Source: Shewanella sp. c952 | GTDB taxonomy: Bacteria > Pseudomonadota > Gammaproteobacteria > Enterobacterales > Shewanellaceae | Direction of reading: 5' to 3' | Length of the DNA stretch: 64,000 nucleotides | Assembly: GCF_019654975.1 (NCBI RefSeq) | Contig: NZ_BPEW01000004.1 | Location: 1 to 64,000, forward strand | Part shown: positions 8,869 through 17,771 of the stretch, one piece after another | How positions within the stretch are numbered: position 1 is the stretch's first letter | Layout of the letters: each line of letters starts with the position of its first letter | Notes under the pieces: generated by a model | What the model saw: only the letters and a program-made list of their open reading frames with translations | Database searches by the model: none | Told to the model about the DNA's origin: nothing | Translations under genes and position numbers: made by a program

Positions 8869-8959
8869 GGAGAGATGGCAGAGTGGTCGAATGCACCGGT
8901 CTTGAAAACCGGCATGGGTTTGTAGCCCATCTAGGGTTCAAATCCCTATCTCTCCGCCA
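8869..8959 (+). tRNA. tRNA-Ser (anticodon UGA)
   Basis: A complete class II tRNA with acceptor GGAGAGA/TCTCTCC. The anticodon arm is CCGGT-CTTGAAA-ACCGG, giving anticodon TGA. It has a long variable arm, a T arm with GGTTCAAATCC, discriminator G and encoded CCA (8957-8959). It is transcribed alone and followed by a terminator. The locus lies just upstream of IS66 remnants. Confidence 0.97.
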
Positions 8960-8970
8960 CATTAAGATGA

Positions 8971-8997
8971 AGGGCTACCAGCAATGGTAGCCCTTTT
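8971..8997 (+). terminator. Intrinsic terminator after tRNA-Ser
   Basis: A 10-bp perfect stem (AGGGCTACCA with TGGTAGCCCT) closes a GCAA tetraloop and runs into a T-tract. Confidence 0.9.
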
Positions 8998-9164
8998 TCG
9001 TATGTGTCAGAAAAGAACCCTAAGGGTTCCTATTGCTCAGAGTCTGCTATCTTCTTTTAAGAACAAGTTATCTGTATACAGCATCAAACAGGCTTATGGA
9101 CTCTCCCTAGCTCGTTGCTAGAAAATTACCTACTTGAGATAATAAAAGGCCTACAAACATGTTG

Positions 9165-9400
9165 ATGTTTAAGCTGCTCCCCCGTATTTATCGACATCGA
9201 GAGCCCGTGGATTATCACAAGTCGATAAATAGCTTGGCCATTACTGTTGAGCAACAGCTGCCGTAGAGGCCACTGACGGCAGTGTGTTTGTCTTTTGTAA
9301 TATAGGCCGTGATAAATTAAAAATCCTGTACTGGGATAGTATCGGCTTTGCGCTTTGGTACAAGCGCCTCGAGTTCAGTAATTTAGACAGAATTGTTCTG
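9165..9400 (+). pseudogene. IS66-family tnpB (Orf2) remnant, frameshifted
   Basis: From the ATG at 9165 one frame reads MFKLLPRIYRHREPVDYHK then [14 protein letters not shown] and hits TAG at 9264-9266. The next frame over continues [19 protein letters not shown], then [17 protein letters not shown]. Together they form the characteristic IS66 TnpB core (REPVD.+[28 protein letters not shown]) broken by a single indel near 9264. The usual C-terminus is absent after about 9400. No tnpA, tnpC or terminal inverted repeats were recognised. Confidence 0.8.
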
Positions 9401-9508
9401 TACGACTATCAAGGTGGTAGCCTCGCGGGGACCTGTGTAAATTGTTTTCTTGCTACAGAGCAAAAGTGTTTTAGGGAACTCTACAAGTCGATGGTTACGC
9501 CGCTTACC

Positions 9509-9567
9509 AAAGTAATAACTAAAATAATGACTAAAATAATAACTATGCCACCGATAGTTATTATTTT
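9509..9567 (+). repeat. Three 12-bp tandem repeats ending in a hairpin
   Basis: Three consecutive 12-mers of the form AAARTAATRACT occupy 9509-9544. The last copy (9533-9544) pairs perfectly with AGTTATTATTTT at 9556-9567 across an 11-base loop, giving an AT-rich 12-bp hairpin followed by T. It may act as a weak terminator. It lies in the decayed stretch after the tnpB remnant. Confidence 0.6.
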
Positions 9568-9667
9568 TGGAGTGTTGTTGAAGATATCACTGCAAATTTT
9601 TAACGCTAAGTGCTGATTTAAATCGCATTCAGGATGATGGCATAAGGAGTCAATGAATAGCCCTTAC

Positions 9668-10783
9668 TTATTTACCTTTTTTCGATACCGCATGAACTGG
9701 TGTTATTGAATTTTTAATAATATGTCCCTGTTTTATTCCTTTGATAGTGCCTACAGCTGCAACGATCCAAGAAATAAATAGGCCTATAAATAAAATGACG
9801 GCAGCCCAGCGGAACACATCCAAATCGGTATGGATTGCCAGCTGAATCGTCCCGGTTACGCAAGTGCCGACGGGGAAGGTGAATGCCCACCACGTTAACG
9901 CAAAAGGCATCTTATTACGCAGTGTGCGTAAGGTGATTAGGCTTACTAATATTGACCAAAAAAAGGCGAACCCCCAAATCGGCACACCATAAATAATCGC
10001 CATATTGTTCATACTATCGCCAATAGGGCCTTCAACAACAAGTAATGCAGCTGTACCTAACAAACCCGCCGCAGTAATCGACTGTCCTAGCGGCCCTAAT
10101 ACTATCCAAAGTGTGGGTACTCGAGGGCCACCAGAAGTACCGGAATGCGCTAAGCGACTCCAGATCAGTGTGATGATAATGAATGCACTAAACAAACTCA
10201 CCCCAAACATGGCATAGCAACCGTAAAGCATTAATCGCTGTATCTCTGGGTTGGCTATATAAGGAATAAGCATTGCCCCTATCGCAGCAGACACCATAGG
10301 TGGTACGACGGGCATCAGCCAGCCACCAAAAGCGCCATCATCACGTACTTCATAGTGAGTGAATAAACGGTAGGGAATGGCAACGGAGACGATAAGGCCA
10401 CTCAACGTGCCGAATCCCCATAGTACCCACGCTATCGTTAATGTTGTCGGCTCTGATAAAAGATGGTTGCCATATAAGATGGTGCCGCCAGCCACTGTTA
10501 ATAATGCCATTGGAGGCGCGCCGAAAAACTGTGCCATGATGGGATCATTCAATTGACGTTTTATGATATGAGGTTTGACTATTGCTTGAAAGACTTTCAG
10601 TAACACCATGACGATGAGCATCGAAAATGCCAATAACCAAATAGCGATCCCTACGTTTACTAATTGCTTCCCTATGTACGGCAAGGTCGCCAGTGCATTG
10701 GCAATAATACCGGTGCCCATAACCGCTGCGAACCAGTTAGGTCCTATCTCGGTGCTTAATTCTACTTGGTCATTTTTAGTCAT
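9668..10783 (-). CDS. TDT-family transporter (TehA/SLAC1-like)
   Basis: A membrane protein of 371 residues from the ATG at 10783, with an AGGTGA-type SD about 10 bases upstream. It shows about ten hydrophobic helices and the family opening GPNWFAAVMGTGIIANAL, followed by QFFGAPPMALLTVAGG and later FPVGTCVTGTIQLA. The tellurite-resistance/dicarboxylate transporter (TDT) family moves small anions (dicarboxylates, sulfite, nitrate or chloride) across the inner membrane. The substrate here is unknown. IS66 fragments lie on both sides, so the gene may sit on a former mobile segment, although its composition is not obviously foreign. Confidence 0.85.
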   Translation of the reverse strand: MTKNDQVELSTEIGPNWFAAVMGTGIIANALATLPYIGKQLVNVGIAIWLLAFSMLIVMVLLKVFQAIVKPHIIKRQLNDPIMAQFFGAPPMALLTVAGGTILYGNHLLSEPTTLTIAWVLWGFGTLSGLIVSVAIPYRLFTHYEVRDDGAFGGWLMPVVPPMVSAAIGAMLIPYIANPEIQRLMLYGCYAMFGVSLFSAFIIITLIWSRLAHSGTSGGPRVPTLWIVLGPLGQSITAAGLLGTAALLVVEGPIGDSMNNMAIIYGVPIWGFAFFWSILVSLITLRTLRNKMPFALTWWAFTFPVGTCVTGTIQLAIHTDLDVFRWAAVILFIGLFISWIVAAVGTIKGIKQGHIIKNSITPVHAVSKKGK

Positions 10784-10922
10784 AGTTAGGGTTTCACCTT
10801 TGCTAATGTTACCTAGTGATAAATTTAACGTTAGTTTATAAGTTACCGTGCTGCCAAAGCACACCTTTATAACTTAGTTGACAGCAACCATTATTGTTCG
10901 TCTTAATTGACCGGGGAACAAT

Positions 10923-11072
10923 ATGTTTGGCAACAACACTAAGTTTGATGTCACTTTGAACTGTGGCATCTCAGATATGCGTAAATCGATAGATGGCGTT
11001 GCCTACGAGTTACAGCAAGAACCATGTAATGAACATCTGTTTGTCTTCTGTAATCGTCAGCGAATAAGTTGA
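10923..11072 (+). pseudogene. Second IS66-family tnpB remnant, 5' part only
   Basis: Fifty codons starting MFGNNTKFDVTLNCGISDM and continuing RKSIDGVAYELQQEPCNEHL then FVFCNRQRIS before TGA. The DMRKSIDG and HLFVFCN motifs are the N-terminal half of IS66 TnpB. The variant differs from the remnant at 9165, so these are not two halves of one gene. The DKIKILYWD and WYKRLE part is missing. The remaining bases to 11290 contain no recognisable transposase. Confidence 0.72.
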
Positions 11073-11297
11073 CGGTATTGCAGTGCGCCAGTAATGGCTT
11101 CTGGTTACATCACTAACGACTCGAGCAAAACACTTTTAAATGACCAGGGAGGCAAGATCACTTGCCAATTTGGAAAGTAAAACTACCTTAGCTGCAATAT
11201 TCACCGGACGCATATTTCACGGTCAGCTGTCTACGCTATCCTCTAGCCAAAAGCCAAGGAAATGATTCTTGGACTGGTAACCTCGTTTATTATCCAA

Positions 11298-11330
11298 CAA
11301 AAAAGCCAGCTGCGATAACAACTGGCTTTT
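11298..11330 (-). terminator. Intrinsic terminator of the RND efflux operon
   Basis: On the minus strand, AAAAGCCAG pairs with CTGGCTTTT (inner GTT/AGC imperfect) around a short loop and runs into a T-tract. It is placed 26 bp past the permease stop codon. The stem is near-symmetric, so some activity on the plus strand is possible. Confidence 0.8.
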
Positions 11331-11356
11331 GAAAGCTACATCAACAATAGGTTTGT

Positions 11357-14300
11357 TTAGCTCTGTTCAGAAACTAACTTATTTTGTAAAACAGGCTCGG
11401 AGAATGTATCCGACTCAGTTGGCTCCTCAACACGAGATTTACTCCCGACGATGCGCTTTAAGTCTTCAATAGTGACGTAAAGGCATGGAATGAGTACCAA
11501 GGTCACTACCGTCGCAAATAGAACACCAAACGCGAGTGATACAGCCATTGGGATAACCATTTGTGCTTGCATGCTTGTCTCAGCCATAATCGGTACCAGC
11601 CCGATAAAGGTTGTTAACGAAGTGAGCAAAATCGCTCTAAAACGTCTGCAACCCGCTTCTAGCACGGAACGCTTCATCGGTATGCCAGATTCTCGCGATT
11701 TATTGATGTAATCAACCATCACTAAGGAGTCGTTAACCACAACACCAGCCGCTGCGATAATACCGAATACTGAAAGGGCACTAAGATCTAGGCCTAACAA
11801 CATATGGCCTAACACTGAACCAATTACGCCAAATGGGATCACCGACATAATCATTATTGGTTGTGCATATGACTTGAGCGGCACAGCGAGTAGGCTATAG
11901 ATAACTAGCATCGAGATAAGGAAATCTCTTAGCTGGGTATCGGCACTATCAAGTTGCTCTTGAATGTTGCCTGAAACTTCACTTTTAACCCTTGGATACT
12001 TAGTCAGTAACTCAGGTAAGAAGTTATCTCTAATATCCTTAGCAAGTTTAAATGGTTCGGCTTGATCTGCATCGACAGAGCCCCAAACATTGATGGTTCG
12101 GTTACCATTTTCACGACGGATGCTGTTTACACCATCGGTTATAATGATCTTTGCTACCTCTGAAAGTGGTATTTCAGCCCCTTGAGGAGTCTTGATCAAT
12201 ACATCAGACACTTGAGCAATTGAGTTACGCTGCTCTTCGGGGTAGCGCAACATCACTTTGATCTCTTCGCCGTTACGCAATATACGCTGAGCTTCAAGGC
12301 CATAAAAGCCGTTACCTACTTGGCTTGCGATATCAGCTAAGGTTAACCCTAAGCTGTTTGCTAAAGGCTTAAGCTCAAACTGGACCTCTTTGGCACTCGA
12401 TTGACGGCTATCGTTAACATCACCCACACCCTTTAAAGTATTAAGCTTTGCTTTTAACTCTTTAGCCGCGGCAACTAGCTGAATATCGTCCTTACCTTCC
12501 AGTCTAAAGCTAATGTCTCCGTCATCTCTGCCCCCACCAAATAAGTTGTCCTGTATGGTGAATGACTTCATTCCAGGGATCAGCGGCATGCTTTGACGCC
12601 ACAATTCAGCAACGGCAAAGGTGTCCATCGGACGCAGCTCAGGGTCAACTAACTTAGTCATTACCTGAGCTGAAGTACGACCTCGTAGCTCAACCTGCAT
12701 GTCAGAAATCATTTTCTGACCATACTGAGCTTCAATATCATCATCAACGCCACGTAATGCTTGCTCAATTGCCAGTGCGGCACTTAACGTTGCATTCTCT
12801 GAAGCATCGATATTCATCTCAAAGTTGATCCGCGGAAAATCATGAGGGATTTTAGGTTGACCAATAAAGCGAACTAGACCACCAGCATACAAACCCGCAC
12901 AGATCATAATAAGACTGATAAAAATCATGATCACCGTATAGCGATACTTTACTGCAACCTCTAATGAAGGGCGGTAATACTGGCTAATTAATATCTTCAA
13001 TCCGTTATCGACTTTAGACTGTAAAAAGTTAACCACATTGCGCAACCAATCTAATGGGTTTTTAGAACCAGGTTGCACCACTTTTGGTTGCTTCATACGT
13101 GCTAAATGCGCAGGTAGAATTAATTTTGATTCGACCAGTGAGAACAATAAACACAGAATCACTACAAAACCGATTGCTTGACCAAAGGCGGAGGAGGGGC
13201 CGTCATCCAGTGTAATCGGTAAGAAGGCTGCAATTGTAGTCAAAACACCAAAGGTTGCAGGCATCGCCACCCGTTTAACACCTCTAATAACGTTATCAAT
13301 GTTTTGACCTTTCTCTTCACACTCTGCATGGGCACTTTCGCCCATTACAATGGCATCATCGACAACAATACCGAGCACTAAAATGAAGGCGAATAAACTA
13401 ATGACGTTAATCGTCACGTCGATCATGCCCATAGGCATAAACAACAAGGTTCCTAAGAAACAGACAGGTAAACCCATCATTACCCAAAATGCCAATCTAA
13501 CTCGTAAAAATAAGGCGAGTAGAATGAATACTAAAACCGCTCCACTTTTCATGCTATCAAGCATCAGGTTTAGACGACCTTCAAGGTAGTAGGTCATATC
13601 TACCCACGGCTCTAGCTTAACGCCTTCAGGTAACACTTGTTGCTTGTCAGCGATATAGCCCTTCACGACTTTGGCTACGTCGGTCAAACTCTGATCGTTT
13701 GCGGCACCAATGAAAAAGGTAACCGAGTTTTTACCGTTAAACTTAGAGTACTGAATACCTTCTTGGAAACCATCAATAACAGTGGCGACATCACCAAGGA
13801 GCAAGGTAGAACCATCTTGCAGGGTAATAAGTGGCAAGCTTTCGAACTCATAACCCACATACGCTTGGTTCTGAACTCTTAAGTTAATATAACCGTTTTC
13901 GGCGCGTATTTGACCCGCAGACATATTACGCGAATATCCACGAACTGCAGCCGCAACGTCATTAAAGGTTAGTCCAAACTCTCTAAGCCTATCTTTACTG
14001 ACTTCAATGGCAATCTCGTAGCCAAGTCCACCGTAAAATTCGGTAATATTGACTAAAGGCAATTGCATTAATTCATCATGGATCTTCTCGCCTAAATCTT
14101 TAAGCTGTCTCTTATTAAGATCGCCATAAAGACTGACATACATAACTTCTTGTCTTAACTTAATGCGTTCAACTTTAGGTCGTTCCATGCCATCAGGAAA
14201 GCTTGAAATCGAATCAATTTCTGATTTAACCTCATCCAACACCACTTGTGGGTCGTAGGAGTCTTCAATTCTAAAGTAACCAGATGATGCATTACGGTTT

Positions 14301-14566
14301 GAATAAGTAATTACACGCTTAAGACCTTGAACACTTTCAAGTGCTTCTTCAATCTTAATGGTGATCCCTTCTTCTACTTCTTGAGGTGCTGCGCCTGGGT
14401 AGACGGCGTTAAACTCAAGCCAGTTGATCTCCACAGCAGGAAAGAATTGTTTTCGAATGGTATTGGCAGTCAACAGTCCGCCAAGCAAAATAATGATCAT
14501 CAAAAGGTTTGCCGCTACGCTATTGCGAGCAAACCAAGCAATGATACCTTTATGAGTATCAATCAT
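11357..14566 (-). CDS. RND efflux permease (HAE1/AcrB superfamily)
   Basis: Inner-membrane proton-driven pump of 1069 residues with the twofold RND plan. An N-terminal helix (NSVAANLLMIIILLGGLL) is followed by a periplasmic porter domain. TM helices carry the proton-relay pair in GIVVDDAIVMGES. The second half mirrors this, with GVVVNDSLVMVDYIN near the C-terminus. The sequence resembles the MMPL/AcrB group often found in Shewanella and Vibrio with a single adaptor gene. The ATG at 14566 lies two bases after the adaptor stop. No outer-membrane channel gene is nearby, so a shared TolC is inferred. Substrate unknown. Confidence 0.93.
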   Translation of the reverse strand: MIDTHKGIIAWFARNSVAANLLMIIILLGGLLTANTIRKQFFPAVEINWLEFNAVYPGAAPQEVEEGITIKIEEALESVQGLKRVITYSNRNASSGYFRIEDSYDPQVVLDEVKSEIDSISSFPDGMERPKVERIKLRQEVMYVSLYGDLNKRQLKDLGEKIHDELMQLPLVNITEFYGGLGYEIAIEVSKDRLREFGLTFNDVAAAVRGYSRNMSAGQIRAENGYINLRVQNQAYVGYEFESLPLITLQDGSTLLLGDVATVIDGFQEGIQYSKFNGKNSVTFFIGAANDQSLTDVAKVVKGYIADKQQVLPEGVKLEPWVDMTYYLEGRLNLMLDSMKSGAVLVFILLALFLRVRLAFWVMMGLPVCFLGTLLFMPMGMIDVTINVISLFAFILVLGIVVDDAIVMGESAHAECEEKGQNIDNVIRGVKRVAMPATFGVLTTIAAFLPITLDDGPSSAFGQAIGFVVILCLLFSLVESKLILPAHLARMKQPKVVQPGSKNPLDWLRNVVNFLQSKVDNGLKILISQYYRPSLEVAVKYRYTVIMIFISLIMICAGLYAGGLVRFIGQPKIPHDFPRINFEMNIDASENATLSAALAIEQALRGVDDDIEAQYGQKMISDMQVELRGRTSAQVMTKLVDPELRPMDTFAVAELWRQSMPLIPGMKSFTIQDNLFGGGRDDGDISFRLEGKDDIQLVAAAKELKAKLNTLKGVGDVNDSRQSSAKEVQFELKPLANSLGLTLADIASQVGNGFYGLEAQRILRNGEEIKVMLRYPEEQRNSIAQVSDVLIKTPQGAEIPLSEVAKIIITDGVNSIRRENGNRTINVWGSVDADQAEPFKLAKDIRDNFLPELLTKYPRVKSEVSGNIQEQLDSADTQLRDFLISMLVIYSLLAVPLKSYAQPIMIMSVIPFGVIGSVLGHMLLGLDLSALSVFGIIAAAGVVVNDSLVMVDYINKSRESGIPMKRSVLEAGCRRFRAILLTSLTTFIGLVPIMAETSMQAQMVIPMAVSLAFGVLFATVVTLVLIPCLYVTIEDLKRIVGSKSRVEEPTESDTFSEPVLQNKLVSEQS

Positions 14567-14568
14567 GA

Positions 14569-15759
14569 TTATTCCTTCTCTTCCATCGCAATTTGCGTTG
14601 GTTGTGCTTCGGAATCATCGTTTTCTAATGATTTGTCTTTTGGTAATGCCAGTTGCATCCCTTCAATAGGATAATCCAGTGCAGAAGTAATTAGATTCAT
14701 GCCCGAATCTAAGCCATCTGTGATAATGACCTGCGAGCCAATTTGGCGTACAACATTAACGTCTACATATTTAAGCTTACTGTCATCATCGAGCACGGCA
14801 ACTTGGCCATTAATGACTAAATGCCTCGCGACTTTAGTCACTTCGCCTGCATGTACACCACCGATACTCGCGGTGACATAAGTACCGTAACGTAGTTCAT
14901 TGTTGTTTGATTTAAGTCCATATGGGTCAGCAACTTCAGCGACTAAGTAAGTCATGCGGCTACGGCTATCAATAACGCCTTCACTACGGACAATCTTTGC
15001 TTTCCACTCTTGTGGCTGGCCAGCAAAATTGCCTTTTAAAATAACATCAGCGTTGTTGCCTTTGTTCGTTAAAAATTGGATCTCTTTATCGGCGATAGGT
15101 AAGCGGATCTCTGCGTTGCCAGTACTCAATACTTTACCTAGGTTTGTGCCCATGCTGACATAAGAACCTAAGCCAATATTACGAGCTTCAATCAGAGAAT
15201 CGTAGGGCGCTTTAATCACTGTACGTTCTACATTTCGTTTAGCACGTTTAAGACCAGCTTCAGATGAGTTTAATTTTGCAATTTCTTGCGCAAGTTGCGG
15301 CTTACGCAAACTAAGTTCAGTCGGAACACCATCTTTTATACGTTTCCACTCTGCTTCAGCAACTTTACCGAAAGCCTTCTCTTGTACCAATGTGGCACGT
15401 GCCGAAGCCATGTTTGCTTGTGCATCTATCAGTGCTGCGTCGTAATCACTAGGATCAATCTTTGCTAAAATATCTCCTTTTTTAACAAAGCCACCGCGAA
15501 CGAACTTCTCTGACAGGTAAACAATTTCACCATTAACCTGAGAAACTAACTCTGTTTCATACTTAGCAGCAACCACACCGTATGAACTCACTGAGAAATC
15601 CATCGGTCTAATCTCTACAGCTTGAACCGAAACCAAAGGAGTGGTGTCCAGTTCCTCTTTTTCTTCAGGTGGCTTTTTTAATGCCGCCATACCAGCAAAA
15701 CCCGCGATACCAATTACAATCACTACCAAAGGTAAAATTATCTGTTTTTTCGTAGCCAC
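14569..15759 (-). CDS. RND efflux periplasmic adaptor (membrane fusion protein)
   Basis: Adaptor of 396 residues with an N-terminal anchor helix (IILPLVVIVIGIAGFAGMAAL). It has a biotinyl-lipoyl half (VNGEIVYLSEKFVRGGFVKKGDILAKID), an alpha-hairpin, the second lipoyl half (VIKAPYDSLIEARNIGLGSYV) and beta-barrel domains. The start is probably the GTG at 15759, which has AAGAGGA upstream; an ATG at 15798 extends the frame but has no SD. It links the permease to an outer-membrane channel. It is first in a two-gene operon and no regulator gene is adjacent. Confidence 0.9.
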   Translation of the reverse strand: MATKKQIILPLVVIVIGIAGFAGMAALKKPPEEKEELDTTPLVSVQAVEIRPMDFSVSSYGVVAAKYETELVSQVNGEIVYLSEKFVRGGFVKKGDILAKIDPSDYDAALIDAQANMASARATLVQEKAFGKVAEAEWKRIKDGVPTELSLRKPQLAQEIAKLNSSEAGLKRAKRNVERTVIKAPYDSLIEARNIGLGSYVSMGTNLGKVLSTGNAEIRLPIADKEIQFLTNKGNNADVILKGNFAGQPQEWKAKIVRSEGVIDSRSRMTYLVAEVADPYGLKSNNNELRYGTYVTASIGGVHAGEVTKVARHLVINGQVAVLDDDSKLKYVDVNVVRQIGSQVIITDGLDSGMNLITSALDYPIEGMQLALPKDKSLENDDSEAQPTQIAMEEKE

Positions 15760-16233
15760 AAACACATCCTCTTGTTGAAGCAAACACAACACACTCATTT
15801 TTTGCGTATAAAATACTTAGCGAATAACGCTAATGCCAAACGCAATCAAATATTATTTTGATTGTATGTTAATAGATATGAGGATTTGTAACAGTTGGAT
15901 TATGTAAACTTGTGTTTCATAGATTTACATTTGAAAGTAACGAATAGAAACTAATGCGAGTAATTTGATATGTAAAACGATAGGGATAAAAAATTTACTA
16001 TTATAATACAAATAGATGCGTAAGAATTTAAATCTGAAACGGGATCGCTTCGACGGTTTACAATTGACTGGTTTCCCATTATATAAAATTGAACAACTGA
16101 CTAAAAATATAACAATTAAAACTGATGTTATGCGTTTTCAGTAGAATACGTAGGGAAATGGTAGGCGGTAAAGAATTAAGAAAGCACAGATGAGATAAAT
16201 TAGTGACTCATCTGTGCACTCATTAAACAACGA
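15760..16233. other. AT-rich intergenic region
   Basis: This stretch separates the adaptor gene from the SEC-C gene and should contain the efflux-operon promoter. I see no coding frame, clear operator, RNA gene or repeat in it. Confidence 0.4.
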
Positions 16234-16569
16234 TTAGCCACAGCATTTTTTATACTTCTTGCTACTGCCACAAGGGCATGGCTCGTTTCTGTTCGGCAGT
16301 TTCTCAAAACGAGTTGTTGTTGGTTTATTAAGGATCCCCATCAAATCAAAAACGTTCTCTTCTAAAGACGCATCGATAGTGACTTGACCGAGTAATTGAT
16401 TATCATCGAGAAGTTTAATTATCTCTACTTGACGGTCTTCGGTTTGTACCGTCAACACTAGTGGATTAACTTCGGTACCGAGTTTAGCCGCACGTTTAGT
16501 ATTGTAACCATAACTCTCATGTTTTGGTTTTGGAGTTTTACGGCCTTTAAAGAAAAATTTATCTGACAT
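16234..16569 (-). CDS. SEC-C/SWIM zinc-binding motif protein (PBPRA1643 type)
   Basis: The product has 111 residues from the ATG at 16569. The N-terminus is basic (MSDKFFFKGRKTPKPKHESYGYNTKRAAKLG), the middle is a short beta-rich region, and the C-terminus is a SEC-C zinc motif: NRNEPCPCGSSKKYKKCCG, with ligand set Cys-x-Cys...Cys-Cys. This combination is a recognised small family of unknown role in marine gammaproteobacteria. The same motif in SecA binds zinc and SecB. The gene is monocistronic and convergent with none of its neighbours. Confidence 0.85.
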   Translation of the reverse strand: MSDKFFFKGRKTPKPKHESYGYNTKRAAKLGTEVNPLVLTVQTEDRQVEIIKLLDDNQLLGQVTIDASLEENVFDLMGILNKPTTTRFEKLPNRNEPCPCGSSKKYKKCCG

Positions 16570-16787
16570 CGGTAGCAAGCTCTAGAGTGAAAAATTAATA
16601 GGACGAAGCTTTATACAGCAAATCTACCTAATTTGATACGCCATGCCCCCAGTTGTCGGTAATTTAGCCGATAAAGTGGCATAAACACGCAATCTTGCTG
16701 CAAAGCCCCACCATTCGACCTTTTAGTTATTTCCGCATTGGCAAAAAGTTTGGTAAAATTACTGAAAATTAAAGGAGAGCTTTATCT

Positions 16788-17708
16788 ATGCCAGTTTATG
16801 TTGTGGGCCACAAAATCCCAGATTCTGATTCAATTTGTGGTGCAATCGCACTAGCACATCTTAGAAACCAAATTGGAGAAGCTTCTGTTGCTTCTCGTTT
16901 AGGTGAGCTTTCACCTGAAACAGCGTTTATTCTTGATAAATTCGGTTTTGACGCACCAGAGCTAAAGATGAGCTACGCTGGTGAAGAAGTTTACATTGTT
17001 GATCACTCCGAGCTTACCCAAGCACCGGATGATATTGCAGAAGCAACCATTGTCGGTATTGTTGATCATCACAAACTCGGTGATCTTACAACTTCTACTC
17101 CATTAGAGTGTTGGATCCGTCCAGTTGGCTGTAGTAACACCATTATCAAGATGATGTATGACTTTTATAATGTTGAGATCCCGAAAGAAATTGCCGGCAT
17201 TATGATGTGTGCAATTTTGAGTGATACGGTTATTTTCAAATCACCAACTTGTACAACAGCTGATATCAAGTGTGTTGAAGCGTTAGCTGAGATCGCTGGC
17301 ATTGCAGACTTTAAAGAGCTTGGTATGGATATGTTTAAAGTTAAGTCTGCGGTAGAAGGTACGCCTGCCCGTGATTTAGTGCTACGTGACTTTAAAGATT
17401 TCAATATGAATGGCAATCTAGTCGGCATTGGTCAGCTTGAAGTGATTGACCTAGCGGTATTCGATGAAATTAAAGCAGGTTTAGTTGCTGATATTGCAGC
17501 GTTAAAAGCTGAAGGGAACCGCCACAGCGTATTGTTGCTACTTACAGACATTATGAAAGAGGGTTCTGAAATGCTTATCGTCAGTGACGATATTGTTATT
17601 ATTGAATCTGCTTATGACAAACCAGTTAGCGACGGTAAAGTGTGGTTAGATGGTGTGCTTAGCCGTAAGAAGCAAGTCGTTCCACCTCTACAAGCTGTAT
17701 TCGCTTAA
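16788..17708 (+). CDS. ppaC: Manganese-dependent inorganic pyrophosphatase
   Basis: Class C (family II, DHH) pyrophosphatase that hydrolyses PPi to phosphate and pulls biosynthetic reactions forward. The 306-residue product shows GHKIPDSDSICGAIALAHL (the DxD metal ligands), the IVDHHKLGDL DHH motif near residue 90, and the C-terminal SRKKQVVPPL substrate-binding motif. A strong SD (AAAGGAG) precedes the ATG. It is convergent with the LonH-type gene, sharing a bidirectional terminator. Confidence 0.96.
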   Translation: MPVYVVGHKIPDSDSICGAIALAHLRNQIGEASVASRLGELSPETAFILDKFGFDAPELKMSYAGEEVYIVDHSELTQAPDDIAEATIVGIVDHHKLGDLTTSTPLECWIRPVGCSNTIIKMMYDFYNVEIPKEIAGIMMCAILSDTVIFKSPTCTTADIKCVEALAEIAGIADFKELGMDMFKVKSAVEGTPARDLVLRDFKDFNMNGNLVGIGQLEVIDLAVFDEIKAGLVADIAALKAEGNRHSVLLLLTDIMKEGSEMLIVSDDIVIIESAYDKPVSDGKVWLDGVLSRKKQVVPPLQAVFA

Positions 17709-17728
17709 ACCTCAATGTGTAAAAATAA

Positions 17729-17758
17729 AAAGGCCGAACTTCAGTTCGGCCTTTTTTA
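17729..17758. terminator. Bidirectional terminator between ppaC and the Lon-type gene
   Basis: AAGGCCGAAC and GTTCGGCCTT form a 10-bp stem closing a TTCA loop. There is an A-rich tract on the left and a T-tract on the right, so it can serve both convergent genes. Confidence 0.9.
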
Positions 17759-17771
17759 TTTAATGTTGCTA

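Noticed and set aside
9284..9616. A 110-codon frame from a GTG that looks like a gene
   Set aside because: Its first 40 codons are the second half of a frameshifted IS66 tnpB; the rest has no recognisable content.
11073..11181. In-frame continuation after the second tnpB remnant that resembles a Cys-containing peptide
   Set aside because: Follows a TGA, does not continue the IS66 pattern and has no start signal.
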